Origin: Poriferisulfidus sp965221375
Lineage (GTDB): Bacteria; Pseudomonadota; Gammaproteobacteria; Poriferisulfidales; Poriferisulfidaceae
DNA: 64,000 nt
Reading direction: 5' to 3'
Assembly (NCBI GenBank): GCA_965221375.1
Contig: OZ244883.1
Location: forward strand, 1,364,001 to 1,428,000
The position numbers and the translations under genes are program-made. Shown here one piece after another: positions 38,534 to 48,115 of this stretch; the stretch's first letter is position 1; each line of letters begins with the position of its first letter. A model generated the notes under the pieces. It made no database searches, had not been told where the DNA came from, and worked only from the letters and a program-made list of their open reading frames with translations.

Positions 38534-39726
38534 TCGGGGAGGATGCGCAGTCGCGCCATGCGGCGGCGGCCCACCTGCAGAATGACGGTTTGACCCACCG
38601 ACACCGTGCATTTCGGATCTTCAATCTTTTTCTCGTCCATCCGTACCGCGCCGGCGGCAATCATGCGCCGCGCCTCCGAAGTCGAAGCACACAAGTCGGC
38701 CTGCACCAAGGCATTGGGCAGCGGCAGGTTGTCGGAGGCTTGGATTTCAATTTCTGCCAGGTTTTCCGGAATCTCTCGTTTTTGAAAGCGTTGCAGAAAA
38801 TCCGCCTGCGCCTGCTGCGCTTCCTCAACTCCATGAAAACGCGCCACCAACTCATCGGCCAACTCCAGTTTGGCGTCGCGCGGGTTGGCACCTTTCTCAA
38901 CTTCCTCCTTCAAAGCGGTAATCTCACTCGCCGGGCGCAAACTCAGTAAATCAAAATAACGCCACATCATCGGATCGGACAAGGACATCACTTTGCCGAA
39001 CATCTGCACCGGCTCTTCACGAATGCCGATCGCATTGTCATACGACTTCGACATCTTGCGAACACCGTCGGTGCCTTCCAACAGCGGCAATGTCATCACA
39101 ATCTGCGGCGCCTGGTCACGACGTTTTTGCAACTCGCGCCCCACCAGAAGATTAAAAGTCTGATCCGTGCCCCCCAGTTCCACATCTGCTTTCAGCATCA
39201 CCGAGTCATAACCCTGGATGAGCGGATACAGAAACTCATGGATGGCAATCGGCTCACCCGCCGCATAACGCTTTGAGAAATCATCGCGCTCCAACATGCG
39301 GGCCACGGTGTGTTCCGATGCCAGACGCACCAGTTCTTCCACCGTCATCTCAGTCATCCACTCGGAATTGAAACGCACTTCGGTACGTTCCCGGTCCAAA
39401 ACCTTGAACGCCTGCTCCAGATACGTTTCCTGATTGGCCTGAAGTTCCTGCTCGGTCAGAATCGGGCGCGTCGCACTTCGGCCCGACGGGTCGCCAATGC
39501 GTCCGGTGAAATCGCCAATCAGAAAAATGACCTGGTGACCCGAATCCTGAAACTGGCGCATCTTGTGCATGAGCACCGTATGTCCAAGATGCAGATCGGG
39601 AGTGGTGGGATCAAATCCCACCTTGACGCGCAAGGGCCGCCCTTCGCGCAGGCGGGCTTCCAAGTCCTCGCGATGGAACACTTGTTCGCAACCGCGCAGC
39701 AACGTCTCAAGAATCGCGTCGGCCAT
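38530..39726 (-). CDS. tyrS: Tyrosyl-tRNA synthetase
   Basis: A 398-residue class I synthetase with the HIGH-type motif HLGHT (about residue 42), the KMSKS loop, and a C-terminal S4 RNA-binding domain (ARRMIAAGAVRMDEKK). The sequence GDFTGRIGDPSGRS puts it in the TyrZ-like subgroup common in pseudomonads. Divergent from the M23 gene. Confidence 0.97.
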   Translation of the reverse strand: MADAILETLLRGCEQVFHREDLEARLREGRPLRVKVGFDPTTPDLHLGHTVLMHKMRQFQDSGHQVIFLIGDFTGRIGDPSGRSATRPILTEQELQANQETYLEQAFKVLDRERTEVRFNSEWMTEMTVEELVRLASEHTVARMLERDDFSKRYAAGEPIAIHEFLYPLIQGYDSVMLKADVELGGTDQTFNLLVGRELQKRRDQAPQIVMTLPLLEGTDGVRKMSKSYDNAIGIREEPVQMFGKVMSLSDPMMWRYFDLLSLRPASEITALKEEVEKGANPRDAKLELADELVARFHGVEEAQQAQADFLQRFQKREIPENLAEIEIQASDNLPLPNALVQADLCASTSEARRMIAAGAVRMDEKKIEDPKCTVSVGQTVILQVGRRRMARLRILPD

Positions 39727-39835
39727 GATAAAAAACGTCAGGGATCGATATTAGAACATCAAAAAACGCATTTCATCGCATCACCAAGATACTTTTTCGC
39801 GGTCGCAAAAAGCCCTGGATACTCGCCGTTGCGTC

Positions 39836-39864
39836 TTGACGGATTATAGGCGAGTCGGTAAAGT
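39836..39864 (+). promoter_or_regulatory. Candidate sigma-70 promoter of the M23-anmK operon
   Basis: TTGACG at 39836-39841, a 17-bp spacer and TAAAGT at 39859-39864, giving a start near 39871 and a leader of about 28 nt. Confidence 0.5.
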
Positions 39865-39898
39865 TCTGACGCGCTTGCCAAAAAAATATTCCTTTGGG

Positions 39899-41257
39899 AT
39901 GCGTTTTCCCCTATTCTCCCTGCCCAAACTGATGCCCTTGCTGCGTCGGCACGGGACGGTTATTGCACTCGTAATCGCTGTCTTGGGCATCGCGTCATTT
40001 ACGCCTGATTACACGCGCACCTCCGCAAAAACATTGGTCGCCGCGACGACGCCCGTCCCTCAGGTCGCATCTCTCCCAAGCCCTTCATTTTCAACGCCCG
40101 CTCCAGTTACAGCCCCGACCCCAGCCGCCATCCCGACTCCCGCACCTGTTCCCCAGTGGGATAAGGAAGTCACGGTGCGTTCCGGCGACACGCTTTCTTC
40201 GATTTTGAAACGTGCCGAGCTGTTTGAAGCGCTCCCCGCACTGCTACGCTCGGGCAAGGTCGCGAAACCTCTGCATAGACTGCACCAGGGACAGGTTCTG
40301 CGGTTGCGCAAAGATGCCGACGGCTTGTCTCATCTGGTTCTACAGCGCAGCCCGTCGACGGAATTGCATTATCGCCGCGAGGCACAGGGCACCTACTCCA
40401 TGGAGCGTGTCGAGCTGGCGGTTGAAGCCCGCCGTCGAACAACGCAGGGCACCATTACCCAAAGCTTGTTCCAGGCCGGACAAGATGCAGGGTTGTCCGC
40501 ACCGAAGATTCTTGAGCTGGCCGACATCTTTCTTTGGGATATTGACTTTGCGCTTGATGTGCGTGCCGGCGATCGCTTTACGCTTGTCTGGGACGAACAC
40601 TGGGTACGCAACGAACATGTTGAAGATGGGCCGATCCTCGCGGCTGAATTCGTCAACCGAGGTCGCAGTTATCGCGCATTGCGCTATTTAGACGCAAAAG
40701 GAAACGCGCACTACTACACTCCAGAGGGTGAGCCGATGCGCAAATTATTTTTGCGCACACCGGTCGATTTCACGCGGATTAGTTCGCATTTCAGCCGGGC
40801 TCGTCTGCATCCGATTCTCAAAGTCGTACGACCGCATCGAGGCGTCGACTATGCGGCTCCGATTGGTGCGAAGGTCTACGCCACCGGCGACGGGGTCATT
40901 ACCCACCGGGGTCGCAAAGGCCAGTACGGTCGGGTGATTTTCATTCGCCACGGCACCCGTTACACCACGGTGTACGCGCACCTTTCAAAATATGCTCCCG
41001 GTCTGCGCGTCGGCAGCCGCGTCAAGCAAGGGCAGTACATTGGCCGCGTCGGCCAGTCCGGCATGGCCACCGGTCCGCATCTGCATTATGAATTTCGAAT
41101 CGACGGCGTTCATCGCAATCCGCTTTCTGTCACCATGCCCAAACCCAGGCCTTTGCCCGCTTCCGAACAAACCCGCTTCAAAGAACAGACGCACGTCGCA
41201 CTGCATGCTCTGGAACAGCCGCTGGAACCGCCCGCCGCCTACGCCAACCTCCCATGA
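39899..41257 (+). CDS. M23 family peptidoglycan endopeptidase (MepM-like)
   Basis: A 452-residue protein anchored by one N-terminal helix (about residues 17-34), followed by a Pro/Thr/Ala-rich linker, a LysM-like/OapA segment (VTVRSGDTLSSILKRA) and a C-terminal LytM domain. Zinc motifs HRGVDYAAP and GPHLHYEF are intact, so it should cut peptide cross-links. The order tyrS-M23-anmK-erpA is conserved in pseudomonads. A TTG far upstream (39836) opens the frame but falls in the promoter. Confidence 0.92.
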   Translation: MRFPLFSLPKLMPLLRRHGTVIALVIAVLGIASFTPDYTRTSAKTLVAATTPVPQVASLPSPSFSTPAPVTAPTPAAIPTPAPVPQWDKEVTVRSGDTLSSILKRAELFEALPALLRSGKVAKPLHRLHQGQVLRLRKDADGLSHLVLQRSPSTELHYRREAQGTYSMERVELAVEARRRTTQGTITQSLFQAGQDAGLSAPKILELADIFLWDIDFALDVRAGDRFTLVWDEHWVRNEHVEDGPILAAEFVNRGRSYRALRYLDAKGNAHYYTPEGEPMRKLFLRTPVDFTRISSHFSRARLHPILKVVRPHRGVDYAAPIGAKVYATGDGVITHRGRKGQYGRVIFIRHGTRYTTVYAHLSKYAPGLRVGSRVKQGQYIGRVGQSGMATGPHLHYEFRIDGVHRNPLSVTMPKPRPLPASEQTRFKEQTHVALHALEQPLEPPAAYANLP

Positions 41258-42348
41258 GCGAACTGTATCTGGGCGCCCTGACAGGCACCAGCATGAATTC
41301 GCTTGATGCTGCGATCTTCGATTTTCAGCCGCCGCAACCGAAACTGCTTGCGGCCCACGCGCTTCCCTTCCCCGACACGTTGCGCGACAAACTGCAGAAT
41401 CTGGTGCTCAACCCCCATGGATTGCGCGAATATGCGCTGGTCGAACACGCCTTGAGCCGCTGTATGGCTCAGAGTATTCATCAAGTTCTGAAGGACAGCG
41501 GCCTGAGCGCCGCACAGATTGCGGCGGCTGGAGTGCATGGGCAAACCTTGCTTCACCAGACCCGCGAAACCCCGAAGCTGACCCTGCAGTTGCTGGATCC
41601 CAACGTCATCAGCCACCTCTGCGAAATGCCGGTCGTCAGCGATTTTCGACGCCGCGACCTTGCCAATGAAGGAGAGGGAGCACCTCTCGCGCCGCTACTG
41701 CACGAGCAACTGTTCCGTAGCACCACGGAAAATCGAGCCGTTGTCAACATTGGCGGCATCGCCAATGTGACCTTGTTGCCGACGGAAGGCAAGATCACCG
41801 GATTCGACAGCGGTCCGGGCGGAGGCTTGCTCGATGAATGGAGCCAACTGCACTTGGACGAATTATTCGATTGCGAGGGTCAATGGGCCCGCACCGGCAC
41901 CGTACAGCCGGACCTGCTGGACGCCATGTTGAAAGATCCGTATTTTTCTCAGGAACCCCCCAAAAGCACCAGCCGCGAGTACTTCAACCGACCTTGGCTG
42001 GAAAGCCTGATCGATAGCTACCCGACTCCACCCCAAGACGTACAGACGACGCTCACCGAACTAACTGCCCGAAGTATCGCTTTCGCACTTCAAAGCACTG
42101 CCACACCATGCGAACGGATTCTGCTGTGCGGCGGCGGTGCCCGCAATACTTATCTGACCGAACGCATTGCTGAGCATGCTTCCGCACCCGTCGAAGTCAC
42201 GGATACGTACGGCCTGGATGTTGAGTGGGTGGAATGCTGCCTGTTCGCATGGCTGGCACGACAGCGCATGCATGGCAAGGCCGTCGACCTGACCGCCATT
42301 ACCGGCAGTCGTCAGGCGGCTGTGCTAGGAGCGATTTGGTCGGCTTGA
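41254..42348 (+). CDS. anmK: Anhydro-N-acetylmuramic acid kinase
   Basis: A 364-residue kinase that opens and phosphorylates anhydroMurNAc, recycling peptidoglycan fragments. Typical: GTSMNSLDAAIFDF, NIGGIANVTLL, FDSGPGGGLLDEW and LCGGGARN. ATGA overlap with the upstream M23 gene links wall cutting with recycling. Ends 2 bp from convergent erpA. Confidence 0.96.
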   Translation: MSELYLGALTGTSMNSLDAAIFDFQPPQPKLLAAHALPFPDTLRDKLQNLVLNPHGLREYALVEHALSRCMAQSIHQVLKDSGLSAAQIAAAGVHGQTLLHQTRETPKLTLQLLDPNVISHLCEMPVVSDFRRRDLANEGEGAPLAPLLHEQLFRSTTENRAVVNIGGIANVTLLPTEGKITGFDSGPGGGLLDEWSQLHLDELFDCEGQWARTGTVQPDLLDAMLKDPYFSQEPPKSTSREYFNRPWLESLIDSYPTPPQDVQTTLTELTARSIAFALQSTATPCERILLCGGGARNTYLTERIAEHASAPVEVTDTYGLDVEWVECCLFAWLARQRMHGKAVDLTAITGSRQAAVLGAIWSA

Positions 42349-42350
42349 GA

Positions 42351-42716
42351 TTACGGAGAGAAAGACGACCCGCAACCGCAGGTGGTCGTCGCATTGGGAT
42401 TGCGAATCACGAACTGGGCGCCTTCCAGACCTTCCGTATAGTCGATTTCGGCACCGACCAGATACTGAAAACTCATCGGATCAATCAATAGCGTCACGCC
42501 GCCATTTTCGACCTCCGTGTCGCCGTCCTGGACGGTCTCATCAAACGTGAAACCGTACTGAAAGCCGGAACAACCGCCTCCGCTGACGAAAACACGCAAT
42601 TTCAGCGCGTCGTTCTTCTCCTCATCAATCAACTGTTTCACCTTGCCGGCAGCGGCATCGGTGAAAATCAGCGGCGCCGCGTCTGCACTGGTCATATCTA
42701 ATGCTGCTTCGCTCAT
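42351..42716 (-). CDS. erpA: Iron-sulfur cluster carrier ErpA
   Basis: A 121-residue A-type carrier with the three cluster cysteines C49 (GGGCSGF), C113 and C115 (TTCGCGSS). It delivers Fe-S clusters to targets such as the isoprenoid enzymes. GAGG stands eight bases before the ATG. Confidence 0.96.
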   Translation of the reverse strand: MSEAALDMTSADAAPLIFTDAAAGKVKQLIDEEKNDALKLRVFVSGGGCSGFQYGFTFDETVQDGDTEVENGGVTLLIDPMSFQYLVGAEIDYTEGLEGAQFVIRNPNATTTCGCGSSFSP

Positions 42717-42768
42717 AAAAACATCCTCAAAAAAGGTCTCCTCCAGAAGCCAATTTTACCATGCGGTT

Positions 42769-43446
42769 CTACTCCAAAGCCGCGGTAACTGTCGCCCAAT
42801 CAAAACTTTCGCGCAAAGGCTCCCCCTTGCGACCAGTACGCAACACTTCCACTTCTATGCGTTTGGCATCAAACATTTTCGGCATTTCAAAACTCCCCTC
42901 CAGGGTCATAAAGTGCCGAAATGCAAACGACCGGGCCTCTTGATCTTCCAGCAGCTTCGACAAGCGGTATTGCGTGTCCGTCCCCTGGGTTTGGCCATGA
43001 AGCAACAAATCATAGTGACCTTCCGCGATTTTTTTATCGTTGTATTTTTGGTACAACACCAAACGATAATCCCAATGACCTGATTGGGCGGCCGGCATCA
43101 AATGCAGGCCGTGAATGCGCAAACCCGAAGGTCCTTTCGGCGCAACCACTTTCTCATACAATTCCAACTGCTCGCGCGTTTCACGCAATTCCATTTCTCG
43201 CATTTTCAGAATCTCGCGCAGATGCTCCTGGGCCTGGCGCACCACTTCCAATTGCCGTTTCGCAAACGCATGGGCTTCCAACAATTCTTCTTTGCGCTGC
43301 AGTGCTGCCGCCAGATTAAGTTCCTGTTGCGCACGCGCCTCGCGCAAATCGCTGAGCACGACATTCACCACATAGACACTCACGCCCAAGGCGACCGCGC
43401 TGGTGGCCAGCACGATGATAAGGATCCGTTTTTTATGATCGCTCAT
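42769..43446 (-). CDS. DUF6776-like membrane coiled-coil protein
   Basis: A 225-residue protein with an N-terminal membrane helix (about residues 8-29), a long coiled coil (about 33-97, Gln/Glu/Leu/Arg rich) and a C-terminal beta-rich domain starting GLRIHGLHLMP. It matches the proteobacterial family that lies between argC and erpA, often with a bactofilin gene, which is missing here. Function not established. Confidence 0.78.
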   Translation of the reverse strand: MSDHKKRILIIVLATSAVALGVSVYVVNVVLSDLREARAQQELNLAAALQRKEELLEAHAFAKRQLEVVRQAQEHLREILKMREMELRETREQLELYEKVVAPKGPSGLRIHGLHLMPAAQSGHWDYRLVLYQKYNDKKIAEGHYDLLLHGQTQGTDTQYRLSKLLEDQEARSFAFRHFMTLEGSFEMPKMFDAKRIEVEVLRTGRKGEPLRESFDWATVTAALE

Positions 43447-43457
43447 GCGCGAACGTG

Positions 43458-44486
43458 TTATGCAGGCAACGCGATGCGAGGCAACCCTGCCGTCTCGGAC
43501 AACCCGAACATCAAATTCATGTTCTGCACCGCCTGCCCTGCCGCTCCCTTGATGAGATTATCAATCACAGCCAAAACAATGAGAGGACCGCCAGACTTCG
43601 CATGCACCGCGATTCGGCAAACGTTGGAGCCCCGTACCCCCTTGGTTTGAGGCAGACTGCCCGGCGCCATCACGTCGACAAAAGGCTCTTCGGCGTACCG
43701 CTCCACGTAGGCTTGCTGAATGTCTTGCTCCGATTGATCCGTCCAGGCGTACAGGGTCGCCAGAATGCCTCGCGTCATGGGCGCCACATGAGGGGTAAAC
43801 GTCAACGCTACCGACTGGCCGCACGCCTGCATGAGAGTCTGGGAAATTTCCGGTTCGTGCCGGTGCTGATGCACCCCATAGGCGCGGAAATTCTCGGCCA
43901 TCTCGCCCATCAGCAACGGCGTACTGGCCTGCCGTCCAGCACCGCTGATACCGGAGACGGCATCAGCAATCAAGCGTTGCCGATCCAAGGCATCCGCTTC
44001 CAGCAACGGCAGCCAGCCCAATGCGACTGCGGTCGGATAGCATCCCGGGTTGGCCACCAAGCGAGCATTACGCACACGTTCGCGATGCAGTTCCGGCAGG
44101 CCATAAACCGCCTCTTCCAGCAATTCCGGACACGCATGTGCGACTCCATAATATTGCTCCCAAACCTGCGGATCGGAAAGCCTAAAATCTGCTGCTAAAT
44201 CAATAACTTTCATGCCTCGCTCCAACAATGCGGGAGTATGCAGCATGGCCGTGCCATTGGGCGCGGCAAAAAACATGACGTCGCATTTTTCGGTATAGAT
44301 TTGCTCGTGCGCCGTGTAACTCAAGGGACCACACCCACGCAAATGCGGGTGCACTTCGGAAACCGGACGGCCCGCCTCTGCGTCGGAGCTGACGGCAACC
44401 ACCTCCACTTCCGGATGCTCATGCAACAGCCGAAGTAATTCCACGCCGGTGTAACCCGTCGCGCCCACAATTCCTGCTTGAATCAC
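43458..44486 (-). CDS. argC: N-acetyl-gamma-glutamyl-phosphate reductase (GTG start)
   Basis: A 342-residue NADPH enzyme of arginine synthesis. The nucleotide loop is GATGYTGVELLRLL and the catalytic cysteine is C149 in ANPGCYPT. The start codon is GTG with AAGG six bases upstream. The 177 bp between it and the next gene hold no other feature I can support. Confidence 0.96.
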   Translation of the reverse strand: MIQAGIVGATGYTGVELLRLLHEHPEVEVVAVSSDAEAGRPVSEVHPHLRGCGPLSYTAHEQIYTEKCDVMFFAAPNGTAMLHTPALLERGMKVIDLAADFRLSDPQVWEQYYGVAHACPELLEEAVYGLPELHRERVRNARLVANPGCYPTAVALGWLPLLEADALDRQRLIADAVSGISGAGRQASTPLLMGEMAENFRAYGVHQHRHEPEISQTLMQACGQSVALTFTPHVAPMTRGILATLYAWTDQSEQDIQQAYVERYAEEPFVDVMAPGSLPQTKGVRGSNVCRIAVHAKSGGPLIVLAVIDNLIKGAAGQAVQNMNLMFGLSETAGLPRIALPA

Positions 44487-44663
44487 GATACGCCTTGAAA
44501 AACCTGAATTTTGATTTTACCGGACATGGAAGTTATACCGTTCATACCTAATCCCCTACTTTTAAAAATTCACACCGCCTCGCTTCCGAAAAAGCGCTGT
44601 GGGTGACGTCAGTATAAGACCGTAATACCAAGCAGTCGGTGATTCCCAACCCACTGCTGTTTA

Positions 44664-45632
44664 TTATTCTGGCTCTTGGGAAGCAATGATTGGCTGATTA
44701 ACAACAAGAGGATTGACAATTTTGACAAAGGCAATTCCGTCATGATTTTCAATTATTTTGCATGCGTGGGTTGATGCAAAAGTGAGGACACAAGCATGAT
44801 GATACGACAATACGGCATCCTGAAGTTTTTGATCGTCTTCTAAGTTCTCTATTTTCAAACCCATCCTACGACAACGGCCGGCTGATAAATGCCGATTATG
44901 TGATTTCGTCAATGCATGGTCACCTAATTCGTCCAAAATGGTTTTTATGATATCTTCGGTATTTGCGCCCTCTTGGGCAGCACTTCCGTTGTTCACAAAC
45001 ATTCCCGTTTTCAGCCATTCCTCGGTTATTTCATTAGACCATGCGATAGCTTTCTCACAATCGCCAATCAGTGTGGGCCTGTAGTTAGCAATAATCGGCT
45101 GCCATACCGGAATGGCACCCGGAGATTCCTCTATCTCTTTTTTTGCCCGTTTAAATTCTTCAACGACGCCATGGGCCGGAATACCCGCAAATTGTGGATC
45201 GATAGGACCCAAACTGGAATGCTTCCCCATAATTATCGATCTACACGCGCAAGCTATCATGGTGCCAGCCGACATGGCCAATTGTGGAACAATGGCCCGT
45301 ATATTTGTACCAAACATGGAGCGCAAATAATCAACTAAAGATTCTGTGGAGGCAAGATCGCCTCCAGGAGTATGAAGAATGATGTCCAAGCCAAGCTTTC
45401 TATCGAGTTTGTGGACAGCATTCATAAAACCGTTCTTATCATCATCACTTATCTGCGCGATGACGTCGCTAGAAAGCGCGGGATTTCCAGACTTCTGCAA
45501 CCAGCCGGAATAATATGCTATGACGTTACGTTTTGTAATTTCTCGTATTTCGGAAAGATACTTTCGCCGCAAAGTATCATAAACGTTCGATGCAGATTTC
45601 GTCTCGGCAAGCAGTTCATTCCAACTGGGCAT
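44664..45632 (-). CDS. SDH-type Clp-fold serine proteinase
   Basis: A 322-residue protein of the serine dehydrogenase proteinase (SDH, SppA/ClpP-fold) family. The fold shows HTPGGDLAS (about 87-95), the nucleophile S121 in AMSAGTMIA, and SSLGPIDPQ. No membrane helix is predicted after the chosen start. The ATG at 45632 has AGGA ten bases upstream; a TTG at 45671 is possible. Its codon use and base composition are clearly more AT-rich than all neighbours. The upstream small gene overlaps its start by 17 bp. Substrates unknown. Such proteins occur sporadically and in islands. Confidence 0.82.
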   Translation of the reverse strand: MPSWNELLAETKSASNVYDTLRRKYLSEIREITKRNVIAYYSGWLQKSGNPALSSDVIAQISDDDKNGFMNAVHKLDRKLGLDIILHTPGGDLASTESLVDYLRSMFGTNIRAIVPQLAMSAGTMIACACRSIIMGKHSSLGPIDPQFAGIPAHGVVEEFKRAKKEIEESPGAIPVWQPIIANYRPTLIGDCEKAIAWSNEITEEWLKTGMFVNNGSAAQEGANTEDIIKTILDELGDHALTKSHNRHLSAGRCRRMGLKIENLEDDQKLQDAVLSYHHACVLTFASTHACKIIENHDGIAFVKIVNPLVVNQPIIASQEPE

Positions 45633-45885
45633 GGCTAGCTTTTCCTGAGGTGTTGTTTCTTGTTTCGGCAACTTCGTTGCTCTGATTTTTTGTCACCTCG
45701 AAGACTTTTCCCAATCGAGCTAACGACCGGAAATGCATTCGCTTCGCACTAGTTTCAAGATTCATTGCCTCAAATGTCTCAGCAATGACATTCTCTTCCA
45801 ATTTATTCTCGCCCTCTTCACTCATTCTGTCCCACTGATCAGCTTGAGAAACTTGCGTAATCTCTTGGGCAGATTTGGTGTCCAC
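45616..45885 (-). CDS. Small charged protein paired with the SDH proteinase
   Basis: An 89-residue, mostly acidic and probably alpha-helical protein that I do not recognise (EEGENKLEENVIAETFEAMN). The start is GTG at 45885; an internal ATG at 45825 is an alternative. Overlaps the proteinase gene by 17 bp, so the two are translationally coupled. It could be an adaptor, substrate or regulator (inference). AT-rich like its partner. Confidence 0.55.
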   Translation of the reverse strand: MDTKSAQEITQVSQADQWDRMSEEGENKLEENVIAETFEAMNLETSAKRMHFRSLARLGKVFEVTKNQSNEVAETRNNTSGKASHAQLE

Positions 45886-46025
45886 GGCTTTATTTGAATT
45901 TGTGCTCGAACCAAGGCCATCCTAAATGACGGTCGCCTTAAGAATTATCAGCAACCACGGGACGAGCAAATTGTTCTCCCAGTATAGCACCAACATAGAA
46001 TGGCGGAGAATTCCCTTATCTGTCC

Positions 46026-46031
46026 TATACT
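46026..46031 (+). promoter_or_regulatory. Candidate -10 of hemJ, possibly giving a leaderless mRNA
   Basis: TATACT (5 of 6) ends seven bases before the hemJ ATG, and no Shine-Dalgarno sequence precedes that ATG. The rest of the 152-bp divergent gap shows no clear motif. Confidence 0.3.
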
Positions 46032-46037
46032 ACGCCC

Positions 46038-46463
46038 ATGCTTTGGGTCAAGGCGCTACACCTGATTTTTATGGTGACGTGGTTCGCCGGCTTGTTTTAT
46101 TTGCCGCGTCTGTTTGTCTACCACGCCATGAGCGACGACTCGATCAGTCTTCAGCGCTTCTGCGTCATGGAACGCAAATTACTCTGGGGCATCGCCACAC
46201 CTGGCGGTGTCCTCACCCTTATCTTCGGCTTTTGGCTTATGGGTTACCGCCCCGACTTGTGGGCAGCCGACTGGATGCAGCTCAAATTGATACTGTTGGC
46301 TGGCCTGGTCGGCTATCACTTGTGGTGCGTTTATTTGTACCGCCAATTTGCCCGCAACGCCAACACCCACAGTCATGTCTGGTATCGCTGGTTCAATGAA
46401 GTACCTGTCGTGTTTCTCATTGCAATCGTCTTACTGGCAGTCCTTCGCCCGGCGCTCTTCTGA
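46038..46463 (+). CDS. hemJ: Protoporphyrinogen IX oxidase HemJ
   Basis: A 141-residue membrane protein with four helices. The start MLWVKALHLIFMVTWFAGL, followed by YLPRLFVYH, is diagnostic of HemJ (UPF0093), which oxidises protoporphyrinogen to protoporphyrin and itself binds heme through a conserved N-terminal His. It complements hemC and hemD in this window; HemG or the FAD-type HemY is not seen. Confidence 0.93.
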   Translation: MLWVKALHLIFMVTWFAGLFYLPRLFVYHAMSDDSISLQRFCVMERKLLWGIATPGGVLTLIFGFWLMGYRPDLWAADWMQLKLILLAGLVGYHLWCVYLYRQFARNANTHSHVWYRWFNEVPVVFLIAIVLLAVLRPALF

Positions 46464-46487
46464 CGTTTGAACGAGTGATTTAAGCGG

Positions 46488-47147
46488 ATGAACGAAACGG
46501 CTTTGTACGACCTGGATCACACCTTGATCCATTGCGACAGTGATTATGAATGGGGCCAATTTCTCTCAAACTCCGGTGTCATTGACGGCGAGGCTTATCA
46601 AATACGCAATCAAGAGTTCTACGATCAATATTTAGCCGGCACGCTGGACCCAAACACATACCTGGAGTTTGTGCTGAAACCGTTGAGTGAAATCGAACCC
46701 GACCAACTGTCCCGTCTGCGGGAAAGTTTTTTGGAAGAAAAAATTCGTGACGCTCTCAGAAATGGAGCGCAGCGCCTCATCACTAAACATCGCGAGGCAG
46801 GCTTTCGCCAGATTATCGTCACTTCGACCAACGCCTTTATCGCGCAACCCATTGCCGAGTTGCTCCAAATCGAAACCCTCATTGCGCCACACCCGGAAAT
46901 GCAAAACGGCCGCTATACCGGGAAACTGTTGGATGGGCCTTGCTACGGCGAGCAAAAACCCAAACGCATTCTCGCCTGGGCTCAGCAGCAGCAGGTTGAA
47001 CTGGGCAAGGTGTGGGCGTACTCTGATTCCTTCACGGATGTCCCCCTGCTGGAATTCGCGGATGTCCCTTTTGCCGTAGATCCGGATCCACAATTGCGTA
47101 CCCATGCATTGCGCATGGAATGGCCGATTATCAGTTTAAGCGTCTAA
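46488..47147 (+). CDS. HAD-IB family phosphatase
   Basis: A 219-residue haloacid-dehalogenase phosphatase. Motif I is DLDHTL (D8 nucleophile, D10 acid), motif II TST near residue 108, and motif IV SDSFTDVPLL. The class is SerB-like. Relatives in pseudomonads act as histidinol-phosphate phosphatase, which is a plausible job here but not proven. Ends 2 bp from the convergent kinase gene. Confidence 0.85.
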   Translation: MNETALYDLDHTLIHCDSDYEWGQFLSNSGVIDGEAYQIRNQEFYDQYLAGTLDPNTYLEFVLKPLSEIEPDQLSRLRESFLEEKIRDALRNGAQRLITKHREAGFRQIIVTSTNAFIAQPIAELLQIETLIAPHPEMQNGRYTGKLLDGPCYGEQKPKRILAWAQQQQVELGKVWAYSDSFTDVPLLEFADVPFAVDPDPQLRTHALRMEWPIISLSV

Positions 47148-47149
47148 AT

Positions 47150-48085
47150 TCAGTGCGGCGAATAGCCGAACTGTTTGGCAAATTCATCAAACAACTCGTC
47201 CCGCACCAACGTGTGGTTTTGCGCCCCTTGGTGCTGCACCTTGCAAGCACCCATCAAAGCGCCCAAGCGGCCACTGGTCTCCCAATCCATGTCATTAAGA
47301 AGGCCATACAGGAGGCCCGCACGATACGCATCGCCACAACCGGTCGGATCCACATCCTGCTCCACAGCAACCGCTGGAATCTCCAGCACCGGCTGCTTGA
47401 AACGGTAAATGCTTGACCCTTTCTCGGCATGCGTCACCACGACGGCTTCGACCCGTTCGGTCAGTTGTTCTACCGTCAAGTCCACTTTTTTGCGCATCAT
47501 TTCCATTTCATACTCGTTGAATGCCGCCCAGGTCGCCTGTTCCAGAAACTGCAGAAAATCTTCCTTCTCGAACATCGGCATGCCTTGGCCCGGATCAAAT
47601 AAAAACGGAATATCGGCATCGGCCATCTGTTGCGCATGTTCGATCATCCCCGTACGTCCTTCCGGAGAAATTAAGCCCACACGAATGCCATCCGGTTGGA
47701 TTGTCTGTTCATGGCAGCGATTCATCGCGCCGGGATGGAAAATGGTGATTTGTTGATCGTTCACGTCGGTCGTAATAAACGCCTGGGACGTATACGTATC
47801 CTCCAACTGTTTGACGCTCTCACGATTGATGCCATGCTTGTCCATCCATTGGGCGTAATCGGGGAAGTCCCGCCCGACGGTCGCCATGGGGCGGGACGGA
47901 ATGCCTAGCAAGCCCAGGTTATAGGCAATGTTGCCCGCGCAGCCGCCGAATTCCCGACGCATATGGTGTGCCAGAAAAGAGACATTCAGCAATTCTTTCT
48001 TATCCGCCAAAATGGCGTCGCTGAAGCGCCCGTCATAGCGCATCAGCACGTCATAGGCCAAGGACCCGCAGACCAAAACAGACAT
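47150..48085 (-). CDS. PfkB-family carbohydrate/nucleoside kinase
   Basis: A 311-residue ribokinase-fold kinase. The glycine-rich FGGCAGNIAYNLGLLG and the anion-hole motif DPTGCGDAYRAG (catalytic Asp in GCGD) are complete. Close relatives are often called adenosine kinase, but the substrate cannot be fixed from sequence. Confidence 0.88.
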   Translation of the reverse strand: MSVLVCGSLAYDVLMRYDGRFSDAILADKKELLNVSFLAHHMRREFGGCAGNIAYNLGLLGIPSRPMATVGRDFPDYAQWMDKHGINRESVKQLEDTYTSQAFITTDVNDQQITIFHPGAMNRCHEQTIQPDGIRVGLISPEGRTGMIEHAQQMADADIPFLFDPGQGMPMFEKEDFLQFLEQATWAAFNEYEMEMMRKKVDLTVEQLTERVEAVVVTHAEKGSSIYRFKQPVLEIPAVAVEQDVDPTGCGDAYRAGLLYGLLNDMDWETSGRLGALMGACKVQHQGAQNHTLVRDELFDEFAKQFGYSPH

Positions 48086-48115
48086 AAAGATTAGAGAAAC
48101 CCTGAATGCGACGCA

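Noticed and set aside
39790..39815. Possible terminator hairpin between tyrS and the M23 gene
   Set aside because: The T and A runs line up but the GC core cannot pair with a loop of allowed size, and it lies upstream of both genes.
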